64,000 bases of DNA. Source: Cristatella mucedo. Its lineage: Eukaryota; Bryozoa; Phylactolaemata; Cristatellidae. Under the pieces are notes generated by a model. The model did not search any database, had not been told where the DNA came from, and worked only from the letters and a program-made list of their open reading frames with translations. Position numbers and translations under genes: made by a program. Positions 33,095 to 46,487 of this stretch are shown here, one piece after another. Location: contig WPIO01000059.1 in the NCBI GenBank assembly GCA_009760855.2, forward strand, positions 852,501-916,500. The letters are read 5' to 3'. Positions within the stretch are counted from its first letter, which is position 1. Each line of letters begins with the position of its first letter.

Positions 33095-34895
33095 GCACAA
33101 AGACTGAGACGGGAGGAACATTAAGTGAGAGCCATACAGACAGTGGTACAGAAGGAAACCGCAAACGACACGGAAAGAGACAGGTATAGACAAACGGACA
33201 GCCAGCCGAAGACAGACCAGAAGGCCAGAGGAGTGGAGTGTTGGAAATAGGCAATCTAAAGGTTTTAGTAAGAGCTGCAAGACCCCCCCCCCCCCCGACC
33301 GCCCACCAAAGATCGCTGCTGGGATGGGCATGCTGCTAAACTAACAAGGACTAACTGATCCACATCAGTCGCTGGTCCACAGGTAGAAGGGCCAGACGTA
33401 GCAGCTGGCATCAGTGTGACATCTGCAGATGGCATCCGGTCCTGCCGGCTCCTATCTAATCAGAGCTTCTGCTGCTGCTGCCGCCCCCATCTACTCCCTT
33501 CACCTCCCCCCCACGTACCACCTGGCTCTCGGCGACTTCCACTGTGGGTCGTCCACTTCCTTCTAGCCTGGTTTAGTGGCCTTGGCTTGTCGACAACCGA
33601 TCCACATTCCTCGAACACAAATGACCGAAGCTCGGCAAGACTCAAGGACCCGGGCAGCCTGGCCACTGCTGCCTGCGCAGGGCTGCCCTTACCTCTTCCC
33701 ACGAGCCAAGCTGCCTACAGCCGGCCGCAGCGCTGGCAGCGGCTCCCACCGAGGCACTGGGCCCGAGCAGGGCGGCGGCAGGCAGCAGCTGATCGCTGGC
33801 TTGAGTGACGCCACCAGGCGGCTGCCTGCGTGGGTGAACAGCCAGGCAGTCTGCGTGGGCAGCAGACCTACTTCGGGGTGTCAGCATACTAGGGAGTAGG
33901 AGGGGTGTCAGGGCAGCCGGCGATCGGCCAAACCCAGCCCAGACCAGAGCAAACTGTGCTGGTGACCAAGCGATTCCCTCACCCACACGTTTGGCCACGT
34001 GGTTCCATCCTCTCTACAGTCTCTGCAGACGTCAGCAATATTAGATTTTGACACCAGAATGCGAACAGCCCGGCTACTCGTGCGGGGCAGTAAGCAGGGC
34101 TCTGGCATGAATAAGTGATGACACGGCAGAAAAAACAGGATACCAGGCACTCACTACCGGCTTCGGCAATTTACTGTCGGGGAATGCCGACTGCCAATGG
34201 AATATCCCAATACAAGCTAATTGCAGCCTTTCATAACCCATTTTTCGCAGGCACTATCCCAGCGACACAGCACGGCGCGGTCAGGGGCTCCACCTCACTG
34301 CAGGTCGCATTCACAGGAGAAGAGGGCGAGCGACAAAGGCTTCCTTCTGCTCTGTCAGGACTTCGACACTCACTTCCAGGTCACATGGGTGGCATACTCG
34401 TGCCAAGACGGCAGAGCAAGCTGGTGTGGATGGATACAACTAGTATGACCACAGTCGTGCACCATAGACAGGCAGCAGTCACCACGGATGACACCGGGAC
34501 TAAACGACTCCAACGAACGAGAGAAAACGTGTCGCAAGAAGGTGCCCATACGAGGCTAGCCTCCGTGGTGCTCGGCTCGACCGTCCCGAGAGAGATTGAA
34601 CCAAGCAAAACAGTACAATCAAAAGTTGTAAACTAGAGGGTTAAGGGTAACAGGTGAGTGCATAAAGAACAGGTCCAGTTCATGTGGCATACCTGTGCTA
34701 TTTGTGGGCACATGCTTAATTCACGGCATGCTTTCTGGCTTTACAGTACACGGTTATGGATTTCTTCTTGACTGGGCTATCCGTCCAGCGATCCTTTTTG
34801 TCATCCTTAGATGGTCACCAGCCTCAGTAGCAGCAACAAAGGCAGAGAAGAGGCCAAAAGGTCAAGGTCGGAATGCATTACTCAGGGAGGCACCA
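33093..34895. other. No recognised gene
   Basis: The longest non-repeat frame (34115-34636, plus strand, 173 codons) has an ordinary composition but no domain I recognise and no neighbouring exon-like structure. A run of 12 C lies at about 33285-33296. Confidence 0.35.
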
Positions 34896-35025
34896 GCTAA
34901 TTTAATGTAATGTAATGCATCTCTGTAACTACAACTCCACAAAACCATTAGGACAAGGGGGGATTTCGGTGCAATTACTGTAGCCACAAGACTTCATCTC
35001 AAGCAATACAGAGAAAGCTAGAAGC

Positions 35026-35057
<32 letters not shown>

Positions 35058-35255
35058 TCACTTGATAAAGCGCCCTCAGAGAACTTAATCTCCCTCAGAG
35101 AACTTAAGCTGAATCAGGAGAGCAGTCGATGATCAGATGATCAGATTGGCTAGAAAGAATGTGACACAGTCGCCCGAAGGAGAGTGTATGTTGTTGCATA
35201 AGAATTTCGGAAGTAAATGCATCGGAAAATTGCTAACAAAAGCTGCAAGAGGATC
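34896..35255 (-). mobile_element. LINE family B fragment, split by a LINE A tail
   Basis: Starts with the tail taatgtaatgtaatgcatct, then 'ctccacaaaaccattaggac' and 'acttcatctcaagcaataca'. After the nested element it resumes with 'tcaggagagcagtcgatgat' and 'gttgcataagaatttcgg'. This matches family B in reverse. Confidence 0.7.
35026..35103 (-). mobile_element. LINE family A tail nested in family B
   Basis: (AAT)n then TTCACTTGATAAAGCGCCCT and CAGAGAACTTAATCTCCCTC. The 'CAGAGAACTTAA' end is repeated at 35095-35108. Confidence 0.8.
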
Positions 35256-35264
35256 AAATGTATA

Positions 35265-35412
35265 ACATAATTCATTTGCACAGCGCCCTAAGAGAACTTA
35301 TTCTGCTTCAAGTGTGCCACAAGACTCGAGCTCACTACCTAGGCCATCAAATAATTCACCTTGACCTTGATTTGAGGCAAGCACCTTAACCAGTGGGCCA
35401 AACCAGCACGGC
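35265..35412 (-). mobile_element. SINE S1, long form
   Basis: In reverse it reads GCTGGTTTGGCCCACTGGTT, then AAGGTGCTTGCCTCAAATC, an insert 'aaggtcaaggtgaattattt', a weak B box and AAGTTCTCTTAGGGCGCTG with ATGAATTAT. The insert between the boxes is shared with 45858 and 63419. Confidence 0.8.
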
Positions 35413-35447
35413 ATGACAGCAGCAGGCCAGCCAAGCAGGATGGGAGC

Positions 35448-35560
35448 GAGTAATATAATGTACCTCAAATGTTTGTAACTCCACAAAACCACAAAGACTA
35501 TGTGGGCACTACACAGGAGAGTTTGGTACAGCCGATGCTCGGCTTGAGGACACGTGGCAA
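35448..35560 (-). mobile_element. LINE family B 3'UTR fragment
   Basis: 'gtaatataatgtacctcaaa', 'tgtaactccacaaaaccaca', 'aagactatgtgggcactaca' and 'caggagagtttggtacagc', matching the family B end in reverse. Confidence 0.75.
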
Positions 35561-35721
35561 AGCTGACTGCAAGTGCCTGGCTTTACTCAGAATAGGAGAC
35601 CAATCGCTGCCGAGATGGGACCGCGATGTGTACTGAGGTCACACTGTTGAGTCGCATGCATCGATGTGACCAAAAAAGTCTCCAAGGTTCCTCGCGCTCA
35701 GCCAATGTGACACTGTCCTCA

Positions 35722-35835
35722 TTAAATAAAACATTTATGTAGCACCCTAAGAGGGAACCAGATCTCTTTCTTAATTGGCACTCTACATATGCTGGAAGGA
35801 GCCACTTCCAACAGATTACTGTTAACAGAAGCACT
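35722..35835 (-). mobile_element. LINE family A tail, degraded
   Basis: 'taaaacatttatgtagcacc', 'ctaagagggaaccagatctc' and 'tttcttaattggcactctac' followed by 'atatgctggaaggag'. A decayed reverse copy of the 3' end. Confidence 0.6.
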
Positions 35836-37911
<2,076 letters not shown>

Positions 37912-38019
37912 TCTGTGTGGTTGAACATATACCCACACAAACACACACCAGAGAGTGGAGAGACAGAGAGAAAAAAAGAAAAAAGAGACAGAGAGACAGG
38001 GACACAGAGTGAGCCTCTA

Positions 38020-38021
<2 letters not shown>

Positions 38022-38105
<84 letters not shown>
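38022..38105 (+). repeat. (CT)n microsatellite, about 84 bp
   Basis: Third CT tract in 1.6 kb. A GAGA/AAAGA-rich stretch at 37950-38000 between it and the tract before it is complementary to both. Confidence 0.95.
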
Positions 38106-38108
<3 letters not shown>

Positions 38109-38188
38109 GTCACCTTCAACAGCACTCATGCAAGCAAACTGCAATGCTGGCTGTTCCAATTAGCTGGATCACCTCTCTAGTACAGCTC

Positions 38189-38226
38189 AATGTTAGCCTG
38201 AAGAAGGATTCCTTCAGGCTAACATT
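38189..38226. repeat. Perfect hairpin, 15-bp arms, 8-nt loop
   Basis: AATGTTAGCCTGAAG at 38189-38203 and its exact reverse complement at 38212-38226 flank AAGGATTC. Confidence 0.95.
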
Positions 38227-38741
38227 ACTAGAAGCATGCTCTGCTGTGACATCACTGCTACAAAAGCAGAATTCATGCCTGTGCATGCACACCTCCGAAG
38301 CAAGGACAGCTCCAGAACAAGAAGCCAGCTACTACCTCACAGAGGCAGCTGGCGAGTGGGCGTCTTCTTCAATATATTCATTGGCTTGCAGGAGAGCTAA
38401 ATCAGAGTGAGCAGCTTGTCTGTCGGCTGCTTGATTCGATGCTCAACCATCTGACTACCGACATACCACAGCTTACCAGCTACATCAATCCATACGTAGA
38501 GACCATGCTCAAGCAGCAAGCATCGAAGTAAATCCAAGCGGCATGCATACAGCCTAGGTCGGCAGCCAGGGCTTCCTCTCTTAACCCAGCCATGGCAGCC
38601 AATGCCACCTCAGCTGCAATCCATTCCAGGAGATGAGAGGCAGCTGCGTAAGTACAAGGCACACTGACGAGCATATGTGGTGAAAACAGGTCCTACGGTG
38701 CAATCCAATATGATACGCAAATATTACACATCGCTAGCATA

Positions 38742-38776
<35 letters not shown>

Positions 38777-38922
38777 ACACACAGAGCTGCAGACAGAAAA
38801 CTGCCTTCCAATTTTCTTGACGTTTCTACTGTCCTCCTCGGCACACCCTCTCTCTCCCTCTCACGAACTATCTACTTATCTCAAGTCCTCTCTACTCATC
38901 TGCTTCTATTCATTGTCGAGCT
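38227..38922. other. No recognised gene; (CA)n at 38741-38782
   Basis: Apart from the CA microsatellite there are only short frames without domains. Confidence 0.4.
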
Positions 38923-39070
38923 GAATTGGTCCAGCAGTTAAGGTGCTCACCCCGGGGACCAAGGTCTGGCTGAGGTCGTAGGCTCGAGCCCGGAGGCATA
39001 TGTGAAGCGCCTAAATAGAGATTAAGTTCTCTTTGGGCGCTCTACAAATGAATTATATTTTATATTTATT
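38923..39070 (+). mobile_element. SINE S1, short form
   Basis: A box TGGTCCAGCAGTTAAGGTGC, B box GGTCGTAGGCTCGAGCCC, then GGCATATGTGAAGCGCC and AGAGATTAAGTTCTCTTTGG with an ATGAATTATATTTTATATTT tail. Confidence 0.85.
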
Positions 39071-39164
39071 TCTCTCACTCTCACTCACTCACTCCTGTCC
39101 CCATTTCTCTCTTCCCTTTGGGGCATGTCTTTCGGGTAAATCTTAGCTTCGGTTCCCCTCCTCA

Positions 39165-39455
39165 AGTGGCCCAACGTCGATGTAATGTATCTCCGTCTGT
39201 AACTCCACAAAGTCATAAAGACCATGCGGGTGTTTTGTATAGCGCACTCACAGCCTAAGCGGCTTTCGGTACGAATTCGGTGGCCAACAGACTTTGTCTC
39301 ACGAAACAAAGAGAAAGTGGGAAGCATAGCAGAGTCAGGAGAGCAGTTGAGGACGATGATGAGTCGGCCGCTGCCAGGCCAAACTGAACGCTGCCGAATC
39401 GTCGGCCCGAAAATATCCTGCATCATCGAGTCTGAATGGCACTGTCGAGCCAAGC
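39165..39455 (-). mobile_element. LINE family B 3' end
   Basis: Starts at the tail 'cgatgtaatgtatctccgtc' and runs through 'tgtaactccacaaagtcata', 'gcgcactcacagcctaagcg' and 'gaaagtgggaagcatagcag' to 'caggagagcagttgaggacg'. Confidence 0.85.
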
Positions 39456-41690
39456 GGTCGATCCGCCATGGCTAGCTCTACATACAGCCACGCCAGACAC
39501 TAAGCCACGAGGCCCGGCATCCAGACTCCAGCCTGCCCTACTTGACTCGAGAGACACTACTGCTGGCTAGCAGAGCACCCGATAGAAAGAAGCGTCCGGC
39601 TTCCCTTCCGGGCAGTCTGACACGTCGAGCTCGGTCGCCACGCTCGACGGTGCCGGGCGATCGCGAGCTCAGCACAGCGATCCTCCGGTCTGCCTTCGAT
39701 GGCCCCGATGCCCGAGCGGCTGAGCTGCCTCAGCTCGAGGTCCTCTCTCCACACACGCTGCCAATAGTGCCCGTATTGTCAGCATTGTGTGTGTGGGTGA
39801 GATGACAAACGATTATTGCCGCGGTCATCTGCCCGTAACGAAGGGGCTTCCTATTCCCCCCCCCCCCAGTCGGCCTGCCGGGTATGCTCCGGTCGGAGCG
39901 TATGCTGCATTCGATCGGCTAATCGGCGGCGAGTCGACAATGTTGTGCATTCGCATCGCAGAATTGCTGAGAGATTAGAAGGACCGACCCGGATACTGGC
40001 TGCTGCATGCTGACCGTGGCCCACCGAGGTCTGTTAGAACGAGACCAACTCAGCCGCTCTAATAAACAGCGGCGGACTCGTCGATGGCGAAAAAAATGTC
40101 GCGCGAACTCCGCGAAGTGCATGCACAACACTGAGACTTAACTCGGAAGAGCAGCATCGTGTCTGGGGGGCGGGCGGGCGGGAGGCCACAGGGGTATGCG
40201 CACGGCCCAGAATGCGCTTCCTATAATGCACAACGTGCCAGCACAGCCACCATGGCAGTCTCTCCATTCTATTGGGAGTGCCGCAGGCCTAGTCGCTCCA
40301 GGAGCCAAGAGCCGGGAAATGGTCGCCGCGCTGCAGTTTCAGCCGCGGTTTACGTCATGGTGACGCGTCCCGCGACGGGCGGGCGGGGGGGGGGGAGGGA
40401 GGGCGGGCGGTCGCCCGGGCTGGTGCTGCCGTTCGCCTCAACCCGGTCTGACACCAGCCGACCCGACGGTCCATATGACAATCGCTAAGCTGTGAAAGCA
40501 GCATGCTGCGCGCTTACCTCGACGCATTAGCCAAGCCAGTGGGGTAGGAGTCGCTGCCACAGGGTACGCTGAAGAAATCGCACTCACATTACTCCTCCCA
40601 CTCACTCCGCCGACGCACTTGCGCTCATTGGCCGCACAGCTGCTAGCGTGGGCGGCACACTCCTAACATAAGGTGATATGGAAAGCAATTTTTATTAGAA
40701 GAAACGGTTTTAATTTTACAATTTTAATTGTCTTTAGCACAACCACGATCAATACCGTAGAGCATCCTTCTCCTCTCGTCCGGGAAAACCTACGAGTTGC
40801 TACGACGCCATATTGGATGGCACGCCTTCTGGCCACACCTGATCCGCTGCTGTAACTCCGAGCGCCAGCCTGGAGCCGGCGTGCAGCGTTTATAAAGCTA
40901 CCAGTGCTAAAGAAGGTGGGGGAGATGGAGAATAAATTATCTTTTTCCTGTATTAAGCGGAAACTAATAACCCGGCGCGGACGCTACAGGGTCATTTGAT
41001 CTGCTCGACTCTTCGGCTGCCGCCTCCGGACAGTTGGACTGCTATCGTCGCAACCGGAAGAGTCATTAGTAGATAGTGAACATCTTTTAGCGGCAAAGAT
41101 GGAACCCAATCAGCGTAGACCACCTGCTGCTCGAAGTACGCCACCAAGCAATGCTTCCGAGTCGAGAAATTGAACCCCCTACAAAGGCGCTGAAAGCCGC
41201 CCCTGAGATGCGCAAACAGGAAGCACTCGTGGGTCGGCGTATCTTACCAGAGCAACGGAGTAGCGGCGGTCAAGCGCCTGCAGATTGAGACTGCTAAGAC
41301 CCGTTTGGCGAAACTGAAATATGGAAAAGCGAAAGAACAGTTATGGCCTGCTACTACAAACTGTGCCGGGCTTCTTAATAAATCTACATTAGCGATATAG
41401 ATATGTCGGTTGAAATTTCGTGCCTGCAGTCGGATGACCTGTGACCCAGACCTTTAAAGTTCGCGAAAGAACAGGAAGTAGCCCGAAACTTTGTGCTAAG
41501 GCGCGTTAGGGCAAACACTACAGAAAGAACGTAAGTCATCTTTAGCTAGCGGGTACACGGCATTGTCGGTTTTTCCATTCGCCATTAAAACGAATATGTA
41601 AGTGTGCCTCATTTAAATCAACTATGTAACACCACAAAAAAGACATCATTGCGATTTGGTGAACAGTTACAATATGTCATTTAGTAGGTC
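39456..41690. other. No recognised gene; GC-rich first half
   Basis: GC-rich to about 40550 with runs of C and G. A TTTATAAAG word lies near 40890-40900 and an ATG followed by a 24-codon frame (MEPNQRRPPAARSTPP...) starts at 41101. Neither is enough to call a promoter or gene. Confidence 0.35.
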
Positions 41691-41870
41691 TCGGTGAATC
41701 GTCCTTCATGTGCATGTACCTGCTTATACTGTGCGTGCTGCTTGCGGACGTTACCACCTATCATTTGGTAATGCTTTCTATGCAGCATCTTTTAAGTGCC
41801 TAGAAAGAGATTCAGTTCTCTTAGGGCACTATAAAATGTATTATTATCATTGCTATTATTGTTATGCGAT
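41691..41870 (+). mobile_element. LINE family A 3' end
   Basis: 'cttcatgtgcatgtacctgc', 'ttatactgtgcgtgctgctt', 'aagtgcctagaaagagattc' and 'agttctcttagggcactata' then ATTATTATCATTGCTATTATT. Confidence 0.8.
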
Positions 41871-42424
41871 GCCGTAATCTAGAGATGAACTCGGACCTTG
41901 GGAGCATAAAGACGAGAGTCATACCAGTCCACCGATTCGACAGGCCGGAACTACTGAGCAGGAACTGCGGTCCGTATCGCGACCCTTAAAATACAGTCCT
42001 GCCGCTCTGATGAATCGTCCGCGGCTTCCACGACTTCCGCTTCCACGACTTCCGCTAGAATATCGGCATCATTCTAACGAAACTAGCGGGTTAATCCCCA
42101 GCTGCTTAATCACCAGCCTGCGTCGATGGCGATTTCGGAGGGGCCGCCACCAGCTGATCACAAGCGGCTTCCACCCGGCTCTCACTTCCTGCTGAATTCG
42201 AAGGCCCAGCCTCCAATTGTGTACCGTTTTACCAATAGGTGCATCATACTTGCATCATAATTGTTGCTGCATCTAATCTAGCTCTTCTGCTATCGCTATT
42301 CAGCAGCTCAGGGGCCGTCTTGTGGGGCCGACTTTTTGAGGCGCTGAGCCAGCGAAGGGTGTGTTCAGATAGGCGCTCGCATCACACGCAGTAGGCCGTA
42401 GCTAAGCTGTACGTCCCGTCGAGT
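41871..42424. other. No recognisable gene
   Basis: Short frames only; a direct repeat 'cttccacgacttccgct' occurs twice near 42026-42054. Confidence 0.35.
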
Positions 42425-42870
42425 GCAACCCAGGGGGTAATAATAGTGATAATGATAATAAAAATAATAATAATAACAATACATTTGGAGACCATGCATT
42501 TAGTTCGTATGCTCCCAAAGCCTGGAACTCCCTCCCGACCTGCGTCAGAACATCCCCTGACCTGACCACATTTAAAAGGAACTTAAAAACACACCTATTT
42601 AGGACAGCATTTAGTGGGTTCCTCTGATTCGTCCTTCACGTGCTTATACGTGCTGACATTGTGCATGCTGCCACTAACCACATTTGCATGCTGACCCTGT
42701 GCATGTCACCCTTAACCATGTTATTGATTTTGTTTGTTTTTCAAGCATGATTTTACTCAGCATTCAATTGCATTTCCCTTTGCAGCAAATGTAAAGCGCC
42801 TAGAAAAAGATTAAGTTCTTTGAGGGCGCTTTATCAAGTACATTATTATTATTATTATTATTATTATTGC
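42425..42870 (+). mobile_element. LINE family A, 5'-truncated copy
   Basis: Begins after an AATAATAAAAATAATAATAA run at about 42481 with 'catttggagaccatgcattt', followed by ORF2 end words equal to 20796-20905. The complete 3'UTR, hairpin (42799-42835) and (ATT)n tail follow. AAT/ATT runs at both ends suggest insertion into an older tail. Confidence 0.85.
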
Positions 42871-43039
42871 CTAAAATTAGCCAAACTGAAGGGCGGCGGA
42901 TTTAGCAGCCTCCTTGGTATTTCGGCATTTATATAACGCTTTGGAGTTTTGATTCGACTCGTAGTAGGGAAGAAAGAATTGCGTCGTACAGGGCTAAAAG
43001 ATCTAGGGCCTGTGCCATGGAAGCAGTGTCTACGCCGAT

Positions 43040-43480
43040 TCACAATGCCCACCACGGCTTGGCTCCTCCGTACCTAGCTGAACTGCTGCACCAGTTTCAG
43101 CCTCTTCGCGCGCTCAAGTCCTGAGTGGACAATAAATTAGCTGTTTCATTCCTCTGCTTAAAGACAGTTGGCGACAGAAGCTTTAGCTCTGCAGGTCCTT
43201 GACTGTGGAACTCGCTTCCACAATTCTCACGCAAAGACAACTGCTCTCCTGCTGCCGACTATGGCACATCTTTTTTAGTGGTCCTGAGCTGCTACTTCCA
43301 TGCTACTCACTACCTCAACTGCTCTCCTGACTCTGCTATGCTTCCCACTTTCTCTTTGTTTCGTGAGATGAAGTCTGTCGGCTCCCGAATGCGTACCGAA
43401 AGTCAGGAGAGCAGCTGAGGTAGTGAGTAGCGTGGAAGTAGCAGCTCAGTACAATAGCAGCTCAGTACAGGGCGGGGCAC
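43040..43480 (+). mobile_element. LINE family B with terminal inverted duplication
   Basis: 'caccacggcttggctcctcc', 'gaactgctgcaccagtttca' and 'agacagttggcgacagaagc' match the RT C-terminal end of family B. The copy turns back on itself after 43400, where the inverted repeat at 43401-43449 replaces the usual 3' end. Confidence 0.8.
43284..43449. repeat. 49-bp inverted repeat, 68-bp spacer
   Basis: 43284-43332 and 43401-43449 are reverse complements with two mismatches. The arms are family B sequence (ending 'actcactacctcaactgctc' on the left arm). Confidence 0.95.
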
Positions 43481-44875
43481 TGTAAGTCGCTATAGCGAGC
43501 TCTTCATGGCGTTAGTTTTCTGTTGGCCTCCGCTAATTCTCTCGCGAGTGGCACGAGCTCGCTACTAGCACGCTCTGAGCTGTAGCGGCGCTCAGGAGCT
43601 GCTCACGTCCGTCGTCCGAAACAAAGCCCACTCGCAGCGAGTGCTTAGCTGCAGTGCCACGTGACCGGATGCTGGCAGAGCTATCTGCTAATACGGCGTC
43701 ACTTGTTCATTCAGCGATGTCAGATCTGCTACAGGTATAGTGCTCGTTGCAGGCCGTTCAACATGGTCGCCAGCGTATGGTTATACTTGGATTAAATAAA
43801 CACATTTTTCTTTATCTTTTCCGTGTAGAGTTCCGTTCTAATACATAAATAGTAAATCCTTAAACCCTAAGCCGTAGACTCTAAACCCAAAAACTCGAAC
43901 CGAAAAATAAAAATCTAACCAGGAAACCGTAAGCCTAAACTCCAAAACGTAAAACCAATAAATAATAAATCTGAATCCAAAATTCTAAATCCTAAGCTAA
44001 AAAGTTAACTAGAAATATGTTTATTTAACGTGTAACGTGTATATAAACATGCGCTGGAGACCACGTTGAACGAACAGCCTGACATGGATACTGTGCCCAT
44101 AGCCGGTCTGACATTGCTGTATGAACAAACTATGGAGTATTAGTTGAGCTAGCGCCTGAAATACCAGGAATTTTTTGAGCTACGAGGAACCAAGTATGCA
44201 CCAAGGTGCTGCACCAATTTAACAAGGCTGTAACATAAATATTCATAATAATCTTCCCTAACTTGATTGCGAGCAGCTGGGATTATATAATATCCTTTAT
44301 TCTTACCTTTGAAGAGAGGCGCACTGGCATCCCGGATGTGTCAAGCATACTAAATTTTTGAGCACCGCGTGTCGCACTTTTTTAGACATTTCCAGCTTAC
44401 ACACACGAGGGAAGGAAATTCTAATGAGTTACCATGTCGTGTTATTAATAGTGAAATCAATGGAATTAATTCAGCGAGTCAGATCGATGGCCTAGCGCTC
44501 GTCCGGGGTGGTCATGTTATTAGCTATATCTCGTAAGCAAATCCATAATTTTAGCCAACCTGCATTTTACGTTTTAAGTATGACTATCCTAATAGAAGTA
44601 GAGAATTATCTATAGTGCTGAAATTGTAATTGGGCAATCCTGTGGTACTGTGAATGGGAGGAAGATTTCAATGCTTTGCTACATAAGTCGGGAATCGAGT
44701 TCTGCAGCGCACAATCTTTCATTTCCTCCTGCAAGCACGTGATTGTCGCCAAGCTCGACTACTGCCAAATAAATAAGGCTTTTGAAACAGCCGACCCTTC
44801 CTTATTTGGTAATACCCATCTGCTGACTCGAGGTTTGACCACTGACGGAAATCAGTGACAGCAGAAGCTGCGCAT
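43481..44875. other. No recognised gene; AT-rich AAACCCTAA-like words
   Basis: From about 43850 to 44020 irregular words such as CCTTAAACCCTAAGCC, CTCTAAACCC and AATCCTAAGC recur. They are too degenerate to be called telomeric. The remainder is unrecognised. Confidence 0.4.
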
Positions 44876-45035
44876 ATAAGTCAAAGCATAAATGCTTGCT
44901 CTCCACGGCCCGGGTCTAGGGCGTGGATTCGAGTCCTGCAGGGGTCGACCCTTTATTGACCACTGCAAGCGATGGGGGATAGCCGCGTAGGCTCTTCGGC
45001 AGCTACACAAATAAGGCTTAGCTAAAAGTATCACA
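44876..45035 (+). mobile_element. SINE S2 copy (tRNA-like)
   Basis: 'aatgcttgctctccacggcc', then a B box GGATTCGAGTCC followed by TGCAGGGG and CCCTTTATTGACC. Order and spacing match the copies at 15166 and 61600. Confidence 0.55.
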
Positions 45036-45857
45036 CTCTACTTAGTCTCATTTTATTAATAATTTTATTTAGCACCAATATTCTATTTAGCAGCCTAATT
45101 TAATGCAGATTTCTTACCAGAATTTAAGCGACGGGAGTTAATCGACTTCAAACTGCTCAATCTGGCGTATTTATAGGTAGCTTTACTCGTTTGCACTCGC
45201 CGAGGCGAAGCCAGGATTTTCATCTGGAGGCAAGACCCGCGCGATGTTCATGTATGAAAGGACAAGACCCGCAAGTAATGGGAAATTAGAGTGCTAAATC
45301 AGAGTGCGTATTCGCGGCACGAACTAGGCGGTGGCTCAGCGAGTGAAAATAAAAAAAGAAAAAACGTACACAATTTCATCATTGGCGACGGTCGAGCCTG
45401 CGGGCGAGAAAGTAAGGGGGCGGCGCCAGGCGTCTGCTTCACCTTCTAAGTAGGGGGAGCAGACGCCGCGCGCACCCCTGGAGTCGCGCCGCTTTCGAAC
45501 CGACCGGTCCTCATCTGAATCTCTTCGTCTCGCCGTCCCTCGCACAGAATTAGAGCCCTCTGGCTGTCGAGCCTTCAGGCGGTATATATGCACTGGAAGC
45601 CCGGAACTCGCACCCGGCTCGCCGCGGTCGCTCACTGCGACGAGCCTGCGTTGCGGAGGTCGCATCTTGAGGCGCTTCCGTTCCGGTCGAGCTTTCTCCT
45701 TCGCCACAGCGTACTGTCTTTTTTCCGGGGTGCTTGTCGAGCGTACTTCAGTGCCTGGTAATAGCACTGAAGTCTTACTAACCGGTAAGACCAGCGAGTG
45801 CATTCGTGTTTGCTTTACCGTGCTGGCATAAGTATGACATACTGTTCGCCTTTTCGA
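45036..45857. other. No recognised gene
   Basis: A 155-codon minus-strand frame (45336-45803) is Arg-rich without a domain I recognise. Confidence 0.35.
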
Positions 45858-46015
45858 GCGCTGGTTTGGCCCAGTGGTTAAGGTGCTTGTATTTAACGAC
45901 CGAGGCCAAGGCGAATTTTATTCGATGACCGAGGTCGTGCGCTCGAGCCCTGTGGTACACGCGAAGCTCCTGAATATAGTTGAGTTCTCTTAGGGTGCTA
46001 GACGAATGAATTACG
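45858..46015 (+). mobile_element. SINE S1, long form
   Basis: A box TGGCCCAGTGGTTAAGGTGC, insert 'aaggcgaattttattcgatg', B box GGTCGTGCGCTCGAGCCC, then a decayed tail TTGAGTTCTCTTAGGGTGC and ATGAATTAC. Confidence 0.85.
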
Positions 46016-46239
46016 TATGTTTTTTTTTATATTTTACTCAATATCGTTTATGTCCGCGACCCCTATACGAATGGATTCTCCTTCAGCAAGTTATTCAGCG
46101 TCTAGATAGAGATCAATTTCTCTTAGGGTGTTTTATAAGAGACTTATTAGCATTCCTATTATCATATTGGTATGGCTTCGCTAATTTCCAACATTATGGG
46201 TGACTGATAGCCAGGCTAATTGCAAACACTTCCCGATAG

Positions 46240-46477
46240 GATGTGCAGACGGCTGCACCCGCCGCGGCCAAGGATCCGGGCAGCGTTCGCGGCGACAATT
46301 GCTTAGAGAAACTGCTCGGGTGCGTTCGAGCCAACGCACGCTTCCTGGCGCATAGCCTTGTCTCTGCATTGCACAGAGCCCGGCGGTTTGCCGGTCAGTG
46401 CAACGGCCCTCTGAGAAAAGACCGGACGCATGGAAGGTGCGAGGTTACGCCCCCTGGTCATGTGATTGCTCTGCAGC
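46240..46477 (+). promoter_or_regulatory. CpG-rich 5' flank of ANKFY1
   Basis: GC- and CpG-rich DNA directly upstream of the ANKFY1 start codon, with no TATA box. GGTCATGTGATT at about 46457-46468 contains TCATGTGA, an E-box of the MITF/TFE/USF type. GCATGGCGGC over the start codon resembles a YY1 site. Promoter identity is inferred from position and composition. Confidence 0.5.
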
Positions 46478-46487
46478 ATGGCGGCGG
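46478..46487 (+). CDS. ANKFY1: ANKFY1 exon 1 (10 coding bases)
   Basis: ATG GCG GCG G, followed by the donor GTGAGT. Joined to exon 2 it gives MAADEVGKLQKHL, closely parallel to the start of vertebrate ANKFY1, and the phase (one base carried over) fits exactly. The start sits in a CpG-rich promoter-like region. Confidence 0.85.

Noticed and set aside
34115-34636. 173-codon plus-strand frame as a gene
   Set aside because: No domain, no exon partners and no repeat match. Its length is compatible with chance.
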